37,815 nt of DNA from Nonomuraea rhodomycinica (GTDB lineage: Bacteria; Actinomycetota; Actinomycetes; Streptosporangiales; Streptosporangiaceae), in the NCBI RefSeq assembly GCF_013363995.1, contig NZ_JABWGO010000024.1:1-37815 (forward strand), read 5' to 3'. Shown here piece by piece: positions 29,986 through 36,865 of this stretch (the first letter of the stretch is position 1; each line of letters starts with the position of its first letter). Position numbers and translations under genes: made by a program. A model generated the notes under the pieces. It was not told the DNA's origin. It searched no databases and was given only the letters and a program-made list of their open reading frames with translations.

Positions 29986-30204
29986 ATGGCAACTGCACCA
30001 GGAGTGGCGACTCGGCCATACCGACGAGGCGGAACGATCAATCTGCAGACTCGGGTGCCCGAAGAGCTTCACCAGCGCTACCACCAGGCGGCGCAGGCCC
30101 GAGGCTTGTCGTTGAGCCTCTACTTGGAGCTGTTGATCGAACTCGACCCGCTCGCGCCCCCAGCCAGGGACTCACGCGACGAGGAACAGGCGATCAACGC
30201 CTAG
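29986..30204 (+). CDS. Small ribbon-helix-helix-like protein (72 aa)
   Basis: The core GGTINLQTRVPEELHQRYHQAAQARGLSLSLYLELLIEL has the strand-helix-helix pattern of MetJ/Arc-type DNA-binding proteins. The short basic N-terminus and acidic C-tail complete it. A palindrome GTGCATGCAC (29946-29955) and a CATGAT -10-like box (29973-29978), with the ATG 8 bases later, suggest a leaderless, self-regulated gene. Being just upstream of rep, it is a candidate copy-number regulator. Confidence 0.75.
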   Translation: MATAPGVATRPYRRGGTINLQTRVPEELHQRYHQAAQARGLSLSLYLELLIELDPLAPPARDSRDEEQAINA

Positions 30205-30209
30205 AAATG

Positions 30210-30247
30210 CGTAGGCCCCGGTATGCCAACCGGGGCGTGTCCTACGT
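30210..30247 (+). terminator. Hairpin after the small DNA-binding protein
   Basis: Stem GCCCCGGT/ACCGGGGC (30215-30222 and 30229-30236) with outer CGTAGG/CCTACG pairing (30210-30215 and 30242-30247). It begins 6 bases after the stop. Confidence 0.65.
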
Positions 30248-30383
30248 CGTCGGGAGATCAGCCGCTCTCGGCAGCCAACCGAGTACCGATATCTCTCGGC
30301 ACAACCCCGCGCCAACGGGGCTGCAGTAAGCCGGACCGCTTGCCAGCGGTTCGACTCTTTGTTGATCACCACCGAAACGAACC

Positions 30384-30407
30384 AACGCTCGAACGCTCGA
30401 ACGCTCC
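30384..30407. repeat. Three tandem 8-bp iteron-like repeats upstream of rep
   Basis: AACGCTCG is repeated at 30384, 30392 and, with one change, 30400. The surrounding 30248-30616 contains no gene, has several short hairpins, and lies directly ahead of the replication gene. Candidate replication-initiator binding sites or copy control. Confidence 0.5.
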
Positions 30408-30565
30408 GAGAAGTGGGTCTTGCCAGCCCGTTTCTCTGGAGAAGAAACGGAGCCGCCTAGCCACCCCGCCGACTGACCGGTCTGGTTGACCGGCTTATCG
30501 AACCCACCTCTGCCGAGGACGGGCGGCCTTCTGCTGCCCCCAGGTAGGCACCCCGAGGACGCTCT

Positions 30566-30596
30566 TTGACGATACCTGATCGTCGCTCGGTTAGCC
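30566..30596 (+). promoter_or_regulatory. Weak promoter candidate for rep
   Basis: TTGACG (30566-30571) is an excellent -35. The -10 candidates 17-19 bases downstream (GGTTAG / TTAGCC, 30589-30596) are poor. If used, transcription starts near 30602, a few bases upstream of the GTG codons at 30617, 30626 and 30632. Confidence 0.45.
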
Positions 30597-30616
30597 CAGC
30601 ATGTCCCGATTCGGGC

Positions 30617-32674
30617 GTGGCGGGCGTGTCGGTGCAGGCACGCCCGGAGGGCGACGGCGAGCATGAATCCGCCGCGTTCTACGCGGCTCTCCGCGCGTTG
30701 GCCCCGAGGGGCAGAGCGCGCTTTGACGTGTACACGGCAAGCACGGGTTGGGAGCACAGCTACCGCCGTACGGCTCGCCTCGGCGCCACCCCGCCGGCCG
30801 GGCCCTTCGCCTGGTACCTGACCAACCAGCGCCGCGAGTTCGTGTTCGTGGTGTTCGACCTGGACCCCGGCAGGCACGGGCGCGAGGCGGTCGAGCGGGA
30901 CGTCGACGAGCTCGCGGGCCTGCTGTACGAGGCGGACCTGCGCTATCTGGTGTGCGAGTCGGGGCCGGGCGGCGGGGTGCACATTTGGGTGCCCGTCGAG
31001 CCGGTGGCGGCCGCCGTGGTGCGCGCCATCGCGCGCGCGGCCAAGAGGCTGTTGCCGACCTTGGACATCTCGCCCCTGACCAACGCGGCGACCGGCTGTG
31101 TGCGGCCGCCGGGAGCGCCGCACCGCCACGGCGGCTACTCGACCCCGGTGGACCAGTGGACCCCGATCACGCCCGAGGCCGCCGCCCGGGTGCTGTCGGT
31201 GCCCAACGACGCCGAGGCCATCGAACGCCTGGCCGTGCTTCTCGACGCCGCCGAGGTCGACCCGCGCGAGGTCGAGGCCGAGGCGGTGCGCACGATCGAG
31301 AAGACGCCGCGCGGGCTGCGCCTGGCCGGGCGGCGCCGTCCGTGCGACGTGGCCGACCTGCTCGCCGAGGCCCCGGCGGCCGCGCGCGGGCACGCGCACT
31401 TGCGGAAGATCCTGGTACGGCTCGCGCTGGCGCGCTGGTCGCTGCCCGAGGCCGCGCTGTTGCTGCTGGCGAACGTGGACATGCCAGGGCTGATCCACCT
31501 GGCCCGCCAGGGCGGCGGCCGCAGCCGGACGCGCAGCCCGGGGGAGCAGGCCGCCCTGCTGGCGCGCCAGTGGGACCGGGCGGTGGAGTACGCCGCCGCG
31601 GTGCGCAGGCCGGGCGCCACCGGGGCCGGTGACGAGCGCCAGGCCGAGGATGAGCAGGCGTGGGCCGCGCGGCTGGCCGAGGTCGTCGCCGTGGTGGGCA
31701 CGGTGCGCGAGGCGATCGCCGCCGAGCCGCGCCGGTGGACCACGCAGGCCGGCCCCTCCGACCGGCGCGCCCTGGAATACGTGAGCGAACTCGCGCTCGA
31801 CGCGGTCAGCACCGAGATAGAGATCGACTGCAGGCGCCTGGCCGAGGCCACCGGGATGGGCAAGAGCACCGCCGCCCGCTCCCTGGACCGGCTGTGCCTG
31901 GACGAGTGGTTGCACCTGGTCGAGGCGGGCCGGGGCCAGCGCGCCAGCCGCTATCGCCTGCTACGCCAGGTCCTGGAGGACGCGGCGCCGAGCAGCAGCG
32001 CCAGCCAGCACCAGTCCCCCTCTCGCGAAGAAGCCCGTGGGGGGGGTGGGACACAAGGGAACCCGCCCCCCTCGGCAGACCTCCGACCTACCCTCACACT
32101 GCGCGATCAGCACCGCACCGACCTTCGCCGCCGCCGGGAGATCGTTTCTCACGACCTGTTCACGCACCCCGGACCTGATCAACCCGGGCTTGGACGGCAC
32201 GTGGCCAGCACGCTGGCTGTGCTGAGCGGCGGAGTGTACAAAGTAAAGGATCTCGCCCAAATCACCGGATACGGCGCCCGGACCATCCGGCGGCACCTGA
32301 CCATTCTGGATAAGCACGGAATAGCCGCCCAGAGCCACCGGCCGCCAGGGTGGAGGCGCACCCGCGCGAGCCTGACCGGCGCGGCCCGGCGCCTCGAGGC
32401 GCACGGCACCCGAGAGCGACGCCACCGCGCCTACGCGCTCGACCGCCAGCTCTACGCCTGGTGGCTCGCCGAGCTCGACTGGATGAAGACCCGCGGCAAG
32501 CGCACCGCACGCGGCCGCGCCGTACCCGGGCAAGGCCGCCTCATCCTGCCCGGGGCGCCCTCCTACGCGAACCGGGCCCGCTACCCGCGTGACCACCGCG
32601 GCCGCGCCGACCACCGAGCCGCGCGCGTTCACCTCCAGCTCGCCGCCGCCGCGCGCCGAGCGGCCGCCGCCTGA
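30617..32674 (+). CDS. Primase-polymerase-like replication protein with HTH domains
   Basis: About 685 residues. The N-terminal third has the archaeo-eukaryotic primase outline: strand with FVVFDLD (metal-binding D-x-D), then CESGPGGGVHIWV (the s-x-H motif), then CVRPPGAPHRHGGYSTPV. Downstream a helical region follows, then a winged HTH (DCRRLAEATGMGKSTAARSLDRL), a Ser/Gly/Pro-rich linker (around 32000-32100), and a second winged HTH (VKDLAQITGYGARTIRRHLTILDKHGI) before a basic tail. PrimPol-type Rep proteins initiate plasmid replication. Iteron-like repeats lie upstream and an AT-rich stretch downstream, so this is the best Rep candidate. No other Rep is seen. The start is uncertain (GTG 30617, 30626 or 30632); TTG 30566 lies in the presumed promoter. 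No Walker helicase box is visible. Confidence 0.8.
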   Translation: MAGVSVQARPEGDGEHESAAFYAALRALAPRGRARFDVYTASTGWEHSYRRTARLGATPPAGPFAWYLTNQRREFVFVVFDLDPGRHGREAVERDVDELAGLLYEADLRYLVCESGPGGGVHIWVPVEPVAAAVVRAIARAAKRLLPTLDISPLTNAATGCVRPPGAPHRHGGYSTPVDQWTPITPEAAARVLSVPNDAEAIERLAVLLDAAEVDPREVEAEAVRTIEKTPRGLRLAGRRRPCDVADLLAEAPAAARGHAHLRKILVRLALARWSLPEAALLLLANVDMPGLIHLARQGGGRSRTRSPGEQAALLARQWDRAVEYAAAVRRPGATGAGDERQAEDEQAWAARLAEVVAVVGTVREAIAAEPRRWTTQAGPSDRRALEYVSELALDAVSTEIEIDCRRLAEATGMGKSTAARSLDRLCLDEWLHLVEAGRGQRASRYRLLRQVLEDAAPSSSASQHQSPSREEARGGGGTQGNPPPSADLRPTLTLRDQHRTDLRRRREIVSHDLFTHPGPDQPGLGRHVASTLAVLSGGVYKVKDLAQITGYGARTIRRHLTILDKHGIAAQSHRPPGWRRTRASLTGAARRLEAHGTRERRHRAYALDRQLYAWWLAELDWMKTRGKRTARGRAVPGQGRLILPGAPSYANRARYPRDHRGRADHRAARVHLQLAAAARRAAAA

Positions 32675-32687
32675 CCCGACCGGCCGC

Positions 32688-32785
32688 CAAGATCGCCGAG
32701 CGTGCGGCAAGATCATCGACCAGTTAAATTCGTTTCATTTCATTTCTTTAATTCATTGCACGTAACGATATGAATGTAATAGAAT
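32688..32785 (+). promoter_or_regulatory. AT-rich tract with repeats and promoter (possible origin)
   Basis: Base composition falls sharply between 32721 and 32785 (TTAAATTCGTTTCATTTC, then TTTAATTCATTGCACG, and so on). CAAGATC direct repeats lie at 32688 and 32708, 20 bp apart. A good promoter, -35 TTGCAC (32756-32761), 18-bp spacer, -10 TAGAAT (32780-32785), drives the operon at 32825. AT-rich DNA immediately behind rep is where unwinding at an origin might occur. Confidence 0.6.
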
Positions 32786-32824
32786 CAGGGTGTTGGAGAT
32801 CGAGACGACAGGAAGGGGCTCGAC

Positions 32825-33511
32825 ATGGCGGCGGAGACGTTCCCCGGGGAGGAGTTCGAGGCGCGCATGAGCGCCCTCAGGGCGAGCGCGGGCCGTGAGC
32901 TGCCCGCGCTCGCCGAGTGGCTCGACGACTACGGCGTGGCCGCGCTCTTCGTCCGTACCGGCGCCGAGAGCTCTCCGCCGGTGACGGCGGTGCTGCACAC
33001 CTACGACGGGTCGAGCCGCTTCACGCTGCGCACGCTGAGCGTGGACGACTTCCTCGCCGACATCGAGCTCGACCCCGAGATGGCGTTCGGCGACTACCGA
33101 GCGATCGCCGCGAGCGGTGGCGAGTGGGAGACCGGGCCGTGGAGCTCGCCGGACATCCCGCCCCTGACCGTCCCGGTCCGTACGCTGCTGGCCGAGGTCG
33201 ACGCGCTGCTCTCGCCGAGCACGACGGCCGCGGCGCCCACGCCGGACGGAGCCCAGCACGCCGAGCGCCTGGCCGGCCTCCTGGCTGAGCTGTGCGCGTC
33301 CTACCCGACCGACGACGGCGGGGCGGTCGCCTCGGTGGAGATCCAGCATCAGACTGGGGCGCGTCACCGGGTCGAGGTCCAGGCCGGGCAACTGGAGTGG
33401 CTGGCCAGCCTGATCAACAACGAGTTGGCGACGTGCGAGAACGCGCACGCGGACGGCAACCAGATGTGCGCGCACTGCGCGGGCACCGGAGAGGTAGGGC
33501 AGGGACGATGA
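32825..33511 (+). CDS. Unknown protein with DnaJ-like cysteine tail (228 aa)
   Basis: Soluble, acidic: residues 1-110 alternate strands and helices (LAEWLDDYGVAALFVRT, then VTAVLHTYDGSSRFTL), 150-205 are helical, and the end CENAHADGNQMCAHCAGTGEVG carries C-x10-C-x2-C-x-G-x-G, reminiscent of the CxxCxGxG of DnaJ-type zinc modules. ATG 32825 has GGAAGGGG upstream. The stop overlaps the next ATG. No family recognised. Confidence 0.7.
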   Translation: MAAETFPGEEFEARMSALRASAGRELPALAEWLDDYGVAALFVRTGAESSPPVTAVLHTYDGSSRFTLRTLSVDDFLADIELDPEMAFGDYRAIAASGGEWETGPWSSPDIPPLTVPVRTLLAEVDALLSPSTTAAAPTPDGAQHAERLAGLLAELCASYPTDDGGAVASVEIQHQTGARHRVEVQAGQLEWLASLINNELATCENAHADGNQMCAHCAGTGEVGQGR

Positions 33512-34620
33512 CGACCGAGACCCCCGAGCACGACGTCGAGCGGACGCTGTGCCGCTACCCCGGGTGCGGGAACGAGCGCGAGCCCAGCACCGGGCCGGGC
33601 CGCCCGCCGGAGTACTGCGAGGACCCCGGGCACACCGCGTTGACCGCCTTCAGGGAGCGCAAGCGCTTGGAGCGGGCCGCGCGGGGCGAGTCGGCCGAGC
33701 CGACGCCCGAGGATCTCGACCGGCCGGTGAGCATGAGCCAGGCCCGCGGCGCCGAGCTCGCGCGCAACCTCGAAGGGCTGCTGACCCAGTTCAGCGGCAC
33801 CGTGGAGCGTGCGCTGTCGGAGCTGCGGACCGCCGGCGACCCGGAGGCGGCCGAGGCCGAGGTGACCGCCGCGCACGCCAGCGCGGCCGAGCAGGTGGCG
33901 GCCGCCGAGGCCCGCGCGGTCAAGGCTGAGCAGGCGGCGACCGTGGCGGCCGGGTCGGTACGGCAGGCGCAGGCCGAGCGCGCGCAGGCCGACGCCGTCG
34001 CGGAGGAGGCATTGCAGCAGGTGGCCGAGGCCGAGGCCCGGGCCGAGCAGGCGGTCGAGGAACTCGCCCGGCTCCGGGTGGAGCTGGAGGCCGAGACGCG
34101 GACCGTCCAGGAGGCCGCCGCCGCCCAGGTGCAGGCCGCCCGTGAGGAACGGGACGAGGCCGTGGCCGCCGCCGAGCAGCGCGCGGCCGCCCAGGTGCAG
34201 GCCGCCCAGGACGGGGCGGCTGCCGAGGTCGAGCGCGTCAAGGCGGCGAGCGCGGCCGAAGTGGCACAGGCCGAGCGGGACCGGGACACCGCCCGCGCCG
34301 AACTGGAACGGGTGCGCGCCGAGGCGGCCGAGCAGGTGGCCGACGCCCGCCAGCGCGTGACGCGGGCCGAGCAGCAGGCCGAGGACGCTCGCGCCGAACT
34401 GGAGCGGGTGCGGGCCGAGGCCGAGACCCGGCGCCAGGAGCTCGCCGACGCGCACGCCTCGCAGGTCGAGGCGATTACCGGCCGGGCCGTGCGCGCCGAG
34501 CAGCAGGTCGACCAGGAGCGCAGCGAGCGCGCCGCGCTGGCCGCCCGGGTCGAGCGGTTGCAGGCCGATCTTGACGCCGCCCGCGCCGAGCTCGCCAAGC
34601 CCGCGCGTTCCAAGCAGTGA
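33508..34620 (+). CDS. Coiled-coil protein with N-terminal Cys/His module (KfrA-like layout)
   Basis: 370 residues. Residues 12-45 hold LCRYPGCGNEREP, then PPEYCEDPGHTALTAFRERKRLERA, a zinc-finger-like Cys/His pattern, probably DNA-binding. Residues ~75-365 are one uninterrupted Ala/Glu/Arg coiled coil. KfrA proteins share this DNA-binding head and coiled-coil design and affect plasmid partition; I infer a similar role but the head differs from the usual KfrA HTH. ATG 33508 overlaps the previous stop (ATGA), so it is coupled. Hairpin F and the next gene follow. Confidence 0.75.
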   Translation: MTTETPEHDVERTLCRYPGCGNEREPSTGPGRPPEYCEDPGHTALTAFRERKRLERAARGESAEPTPEDLDRPVSMSQARGAELARNLEGLLTQFSGTVERALSELRTAGDPEAAEAEVTAAHASAAEQVAAAEARAVKAEQAATVAAGSVRQAQAERAQADAVAEEALQQVAEAEARAEQAVEELARLRVELEAETRTVQEAAAAQVQAAREERDEAVAAAEQRAAAQVQAAQDGAAAEVERVKAASAAEVAQAERDRDTARAELERVRAEAAEQVADARQRVTRAEQQAEDARAELERVRAEAETRRQELADAHASQVEAITGRAVRAEQQVDQERSERAALAARVERLQADLDAARAELAKPARSKQ

Positions 34621-34626
34621 GCAGAC

Positions 34627-34664
34627 GGGGCGGACCGGACACCCGCCCCTCGCACCACCCGCGA
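34627..34664 (+). promoter_or_regulatory. Start-associated hairpin F
   Basis: A 7-bp stem GGGGCGG/CCGCCCC (34627-34633 and 34643-34649) with an A-C mismatch next to the loop CCGGACA (34635-34641). Box CACCACCCGCGA is at 34653-34664, then GGAGG and ATG 34679. Confidence 0.8.
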
Positions 34665-34678
34665 CGGAAGGGAGGATC

Positions 34679-35083
34679 ATGGATACCTGGTTGTGGGCAC
34701 TTCCTGGGGCCGCGCTCGCGTTCTTCCTGGGCATCTTGGCTAGGGAAGCGCTGTGGCAGCGCCGCTACCGGCGCCAGGCGCAGGAAACCGCACTGGTCGA
34801 GGCCGAGCAGATGTTGCGCTGGGAGGCAGAGGGGCACCAGTACCGCCCCTACCGGACGACCTGGATCATGGAAAACAGAGACAGCTACAGCATGACCACC
34901 CCGGGCTACTGGCCGCAGGTCTCGGCCCGGGCCGAGCAGGACTCACGCGGCAGCCATCCGGGGATGCCGCCCTCGCCGCGACCGTGCTACCACGTGCAGG
35001 TCGCGGTGGTCGACCCGGGCGGCGGCGGAGTGACCGAGTGGACCTGGGCTCACGGCGAGCTCATCGAGGAACGCCGCCGGTGA
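34679..35083 (+). CDS. Small membrane-anchored protein (134 aa)
   Basis: An N-terminal helix (WLWALPGAALAFFLGILA, residues 4-21) is followed by basic RRYRRQAQETAL and a soluble region (MLRWEAEGHQYRPYRTTW, then CYHVQVAVVDPGGGG-VTEWTWAHGELIEE). The C-terminus likely folds as beta strands. Function unknown. The leader has hairpin F and GGGAGG. Co-directional with the KfrA-like gene. Confidence 0.75.
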   Translation: MDTWLWALPGAALAFFLGILAREALWQRRYRRQAQETALVEAEQMLRWEAEGHQYRPYRTTWIMENRDSYSMTTPGYWPQVSARAEQDSRGSHPGMPPSPRPCYHVQVAVVDPGGGGVTEWTWAHGELIEERRR

Positions 35084-35138
35084 ACCAGACCGGTACGGCA
35101 AGCACACCTGATCTGGCCACATGACCAGGCCGAACACC

Positions 35139-35173
35139 GGGCGGGGACGGACACCCCGCCCACCAACCCGCGA
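35139..35173 (+). promoter_or_regulatory. Start-associated hairpin G
   Basis: A perfect 8-bp stem GGGCGGGG/CCCCGCCC (35139-35146 and 35154-35161), loop ACGGACA (one change from the consensus), box ACCAACCCGCGA (35162-35173), then AGAGAGGA and ATG 35186. Confidence 0.8.
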
Positions 35174-35185
35174 AGAGAGGACGGG

Positions 35186-35386
35186 ATGAGCCGGAACCAG
35201 CACCAGGACAGCGCGACCACGCACGAGGGGATCATCTTGGAGAACCGGGTCGCGTGCGCCGAGTTCGACCGGCGCATGACCACCAGCGCGCCCAGCCGTT
35301 CGACCCGGCAGGACTATCAGGCGGCTGTCGACTGCAAGGAGTTGGGCGATCGGGTGGCCGACGCCTTGCGCGAGCAGAACAGGTGA
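35186..35386 (+). CDS. Small polar helical protein (66 aa)
   Basis: Product MSRNQHQDSATTHEGIILEN... with VACAEFDRRMTTSAPSRSTRQDY and KELGDRVADALREQNR. Acid/base balanced, two predicted helices, no membrane segment. Hairpin G precedes it. A terminator follows at 35413-35445. Function unknown. Confidence 0.7.
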   Translation: MSRNQHQDSATTHEGIILENRVACAEFDRRMTTSAPSRSTRQDYQAAVDCKELGDRVADALREQNR

Positions 35387-35412
35387 TCGCCGAACGTAGG
35401 CGGTGAGACTGG

Positions 35413-35445
35413 AAGAGCCCGGGGCCGGGATGGCTCCGGGCTCTT
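35413..35445. terminator. Hairpin terminator between convergent operons
   Basis: Arms AAGAGCCCGG (35413-35422) and CCGGGCTCTT (35436-35445) pair over 10 bp with a 13-nt loop. It ends the rep-kfrA-like operon and may also serve the minus-strand gene stopping at 35576. The remaining 130 bases to that stop contain no gene. Confidence 0.8.
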
Positions 35446-35575
35446 GCGCGTCCAGGTCAGGGTCGCGGAGGCGAGACCCGCGGGGGGCGGCGGGGTCGGC
35501 GGGAGTGGCGCGCGGCCGGGCCGGGCTCGCGCCGGGTTGGCCGAGGCGTGCGCGGAACCGGCGCGGCCGGGCGGG

Positions 35576-36370
35576 CTATGCGGTGTAGGGCGGGAACGCG
35601 CGGTCGAGGGCGCGCGCCAGATTGGCCACTTGGGCGGGCGAGAGTGACTCGCTGGTCTGGCGGATGTAGCGGCGGAGCTGACCGGCTCGAAGGAGGGTGA
35701 TCCCGTCGAGGACGAGGGGGCGGCCGATGCCGGGGACCTTGGCCCCGTGCACGGCGACCAGGGGCCAGACGCCGACCGTGTTGCCGGTGGCCCGGTTGAC
35801 GACCCGGGCGACGGCGGAGCGCTCGTAGGCGAGGCCGCGTAGCACGCCCTCGGCCGGCCGCCGCCCAATCCATAGCTGTTTGCCGCGCCCGTGGAGCTGT
35901 GTGCGGCGGTGCCACTTCTTGCTGTCGATGATCCAGACACCGGTAGGGCCGATCAGCAGGTGGTCAATGTTGGCCGTGCTGCCGGGGATGGCGCGGTCGT
36001 GAAGGCAGACTTGGCCCTCGGCCTGCAGTGGAGCGAGCAGGCGGGCGGTTGCGCGCTCGCCGGCGGCGCCCTTGCGCCAGGCCGAGACGCTCGACCAGCG
36101 CCAGAAGCGCACCAGGTCGACGAGGGCGATGATGAGCGCGAGGGCCAGGCCGAGTTTCCATCCGAGCAGGTAGCCGGCCAGCAGGCCGGGCAGGGCAGCC
36201 TTGAGGGCGCGGAGCAGCAGCCGGGAGCGTCGGCCTTTGGCCAGCTCAGCGCGGTACTGGGCGCGGGCTGAGGCTCCGGCGCGGGCCGGTGGGTCGCCGA
36301 GCGAGGCGGTGGCGGAGGACGCGGCCGTCGAGGCGGTGGGCGGCTGGAGGTCGTGCGGGGGCGTGCTCAT
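35576..36370 (-). CDS. NERD-domain nuclease-related membrane protein
   Basis: A 264-residue protein. A Ser/Ala/Pro-rich start leads to two hydrophobic helices (ALPGLLAGYLLGWKLGLAL, then LALIIALVDLVRFW, residues ~58-90). It is followed by GAAGERATARLLAPL, CLHDRAIPGSTANIDHLLIGPTGVWIIDSKKW, the NERD domain with its E...D...D-x-K nuclease-like acids (GERAT, NIDH, DSKKW). NERD proteins are restriction-endonuclease-fold relatives often found on mobile elements. ATG 36370 has GGAG 9 bases upstream. It is divergent from the relaxase across a 495-base gap. Confidence 0.85.
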   Translation of the reverse strand: MSTPPHDLQPPTASTAASSATASLGDPPARAGASARAQYRAELAKGRRSRLLLRALKAALPGLLAGYLLGWKLGLALALIIALVDLVRFWRWSSVSAWRKGAAGERATARLLAPLQAEGQVCLHDRAIPGSTANIDHLLIGPTGVWIIDSKKWHRRTQLHGRGKQLWIGRRPAEGVLRGLAYERSAVARVVNRATGNTVGVWPLVAVHGAKVPGIGRPLVLDGITLLRAGQLRRYIRQTSESLSPAQVANLARALDRAFPPYTA

Positions 36371-36556
36371 GTCGCGACTCCGCAGGAAGGTCAGGGGGTT
36401 GGACTTTCGACGGTACGCCGCGGCGGCGACACTTTCCGGGCCTCTCAGGAGGTCATCACCGATGACGTTGGAGGGATGGAGGGGCAGGGACGCGGGCTTG
36501 ACCCCCGGCGCGGCCGTGGCCGTTGTGGGGCGGCGCGGAGGGGCCCGGGTGCGAGC

Positions 36557-36606
36557 GCGTCGGCCCCCCTTCGGGACGCTTGCGTCGGCCCTCCTTCGGG
36601 GCGCTT
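36557..36606. repeat. 25-bp tandem direct repeat upstream of relaxase
   Basis: Two adjacent 25-bp units (36557-36581 and 36582-36606) match at 23 of 25 bases. Each has the form GCGTCGGCCC...CTTCGGG...GCTT and contains a possible small hairpin (CCCTTCGGG). It lies in the 495-base gene-free region ahead of the relaxase. Confidence 0.75.
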
Positions 36607-36865
36607 TTCGATCTTCCGCACGTCCCGGCGTGACCCTGGTTGCCGATCTTAGGTGTCTGCCTGCAGCCCGTAACCCCTGTCCGTTTCGTCCTCCCGTCTT
36701 CCTCTCCCGCTCTCCCTCCTCCTTCCTCCCCCTAGCTCTGCACCAACTCGCCTTTTCGCGTCCCTGCGCCACCATCTACAAACCTTCACACCGAGGCATT
36801 ACAATGTGATGGTCGCTTGATCTTGCTCGCTTCGCTCCAAGATCCGCTCGGAAGGGAGGCCGCCG
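36607..36865. other. oriT candidate region
   Basis: The non-coding stretch before the relaxase holds a pyrimidine-rich tract (36681-36733, 4 purines in 53 bases), an AT-rich part and a -10-like TACAAT (36800-36805). It also has the inverted repeat GATCTTG-12-CAAGATC (36819-36844). MobF relaxases usually nick an oriT next to their own gene beside an inverted repeat. The exact nic site cannot be seen. Confidence 0.5.
36819..36844. promoter_or_regulatory. Inverted repeat sharing the par half-site
   Basis: Perfect 7-bp arms with a 12-base spacer CTCGCTTCGCTC. The left side reads TTGATCTTG (36817-36825), exactly as in the palindromes flanking the par genes. It is 21 bases ahead of the relaxase start, so it may be an operator for the par-locus DNA-binding protein or part of oriT. 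Confidence 0.6.

Noticed and set aside
30566..30616. TTG start of the rep frame
   Set aside because: TTG is the -35 of the likely promoter and no ribosome site precedes it; GTG 30617-30632 is more probable.
28364..36844. CAAGATC as a general plasmid-wide binding motif
   Set aside because: The 7-mer occurs about as often as chance allows and also inside genes; only the extended palindromes and the relaxase inverted repeat were kept.
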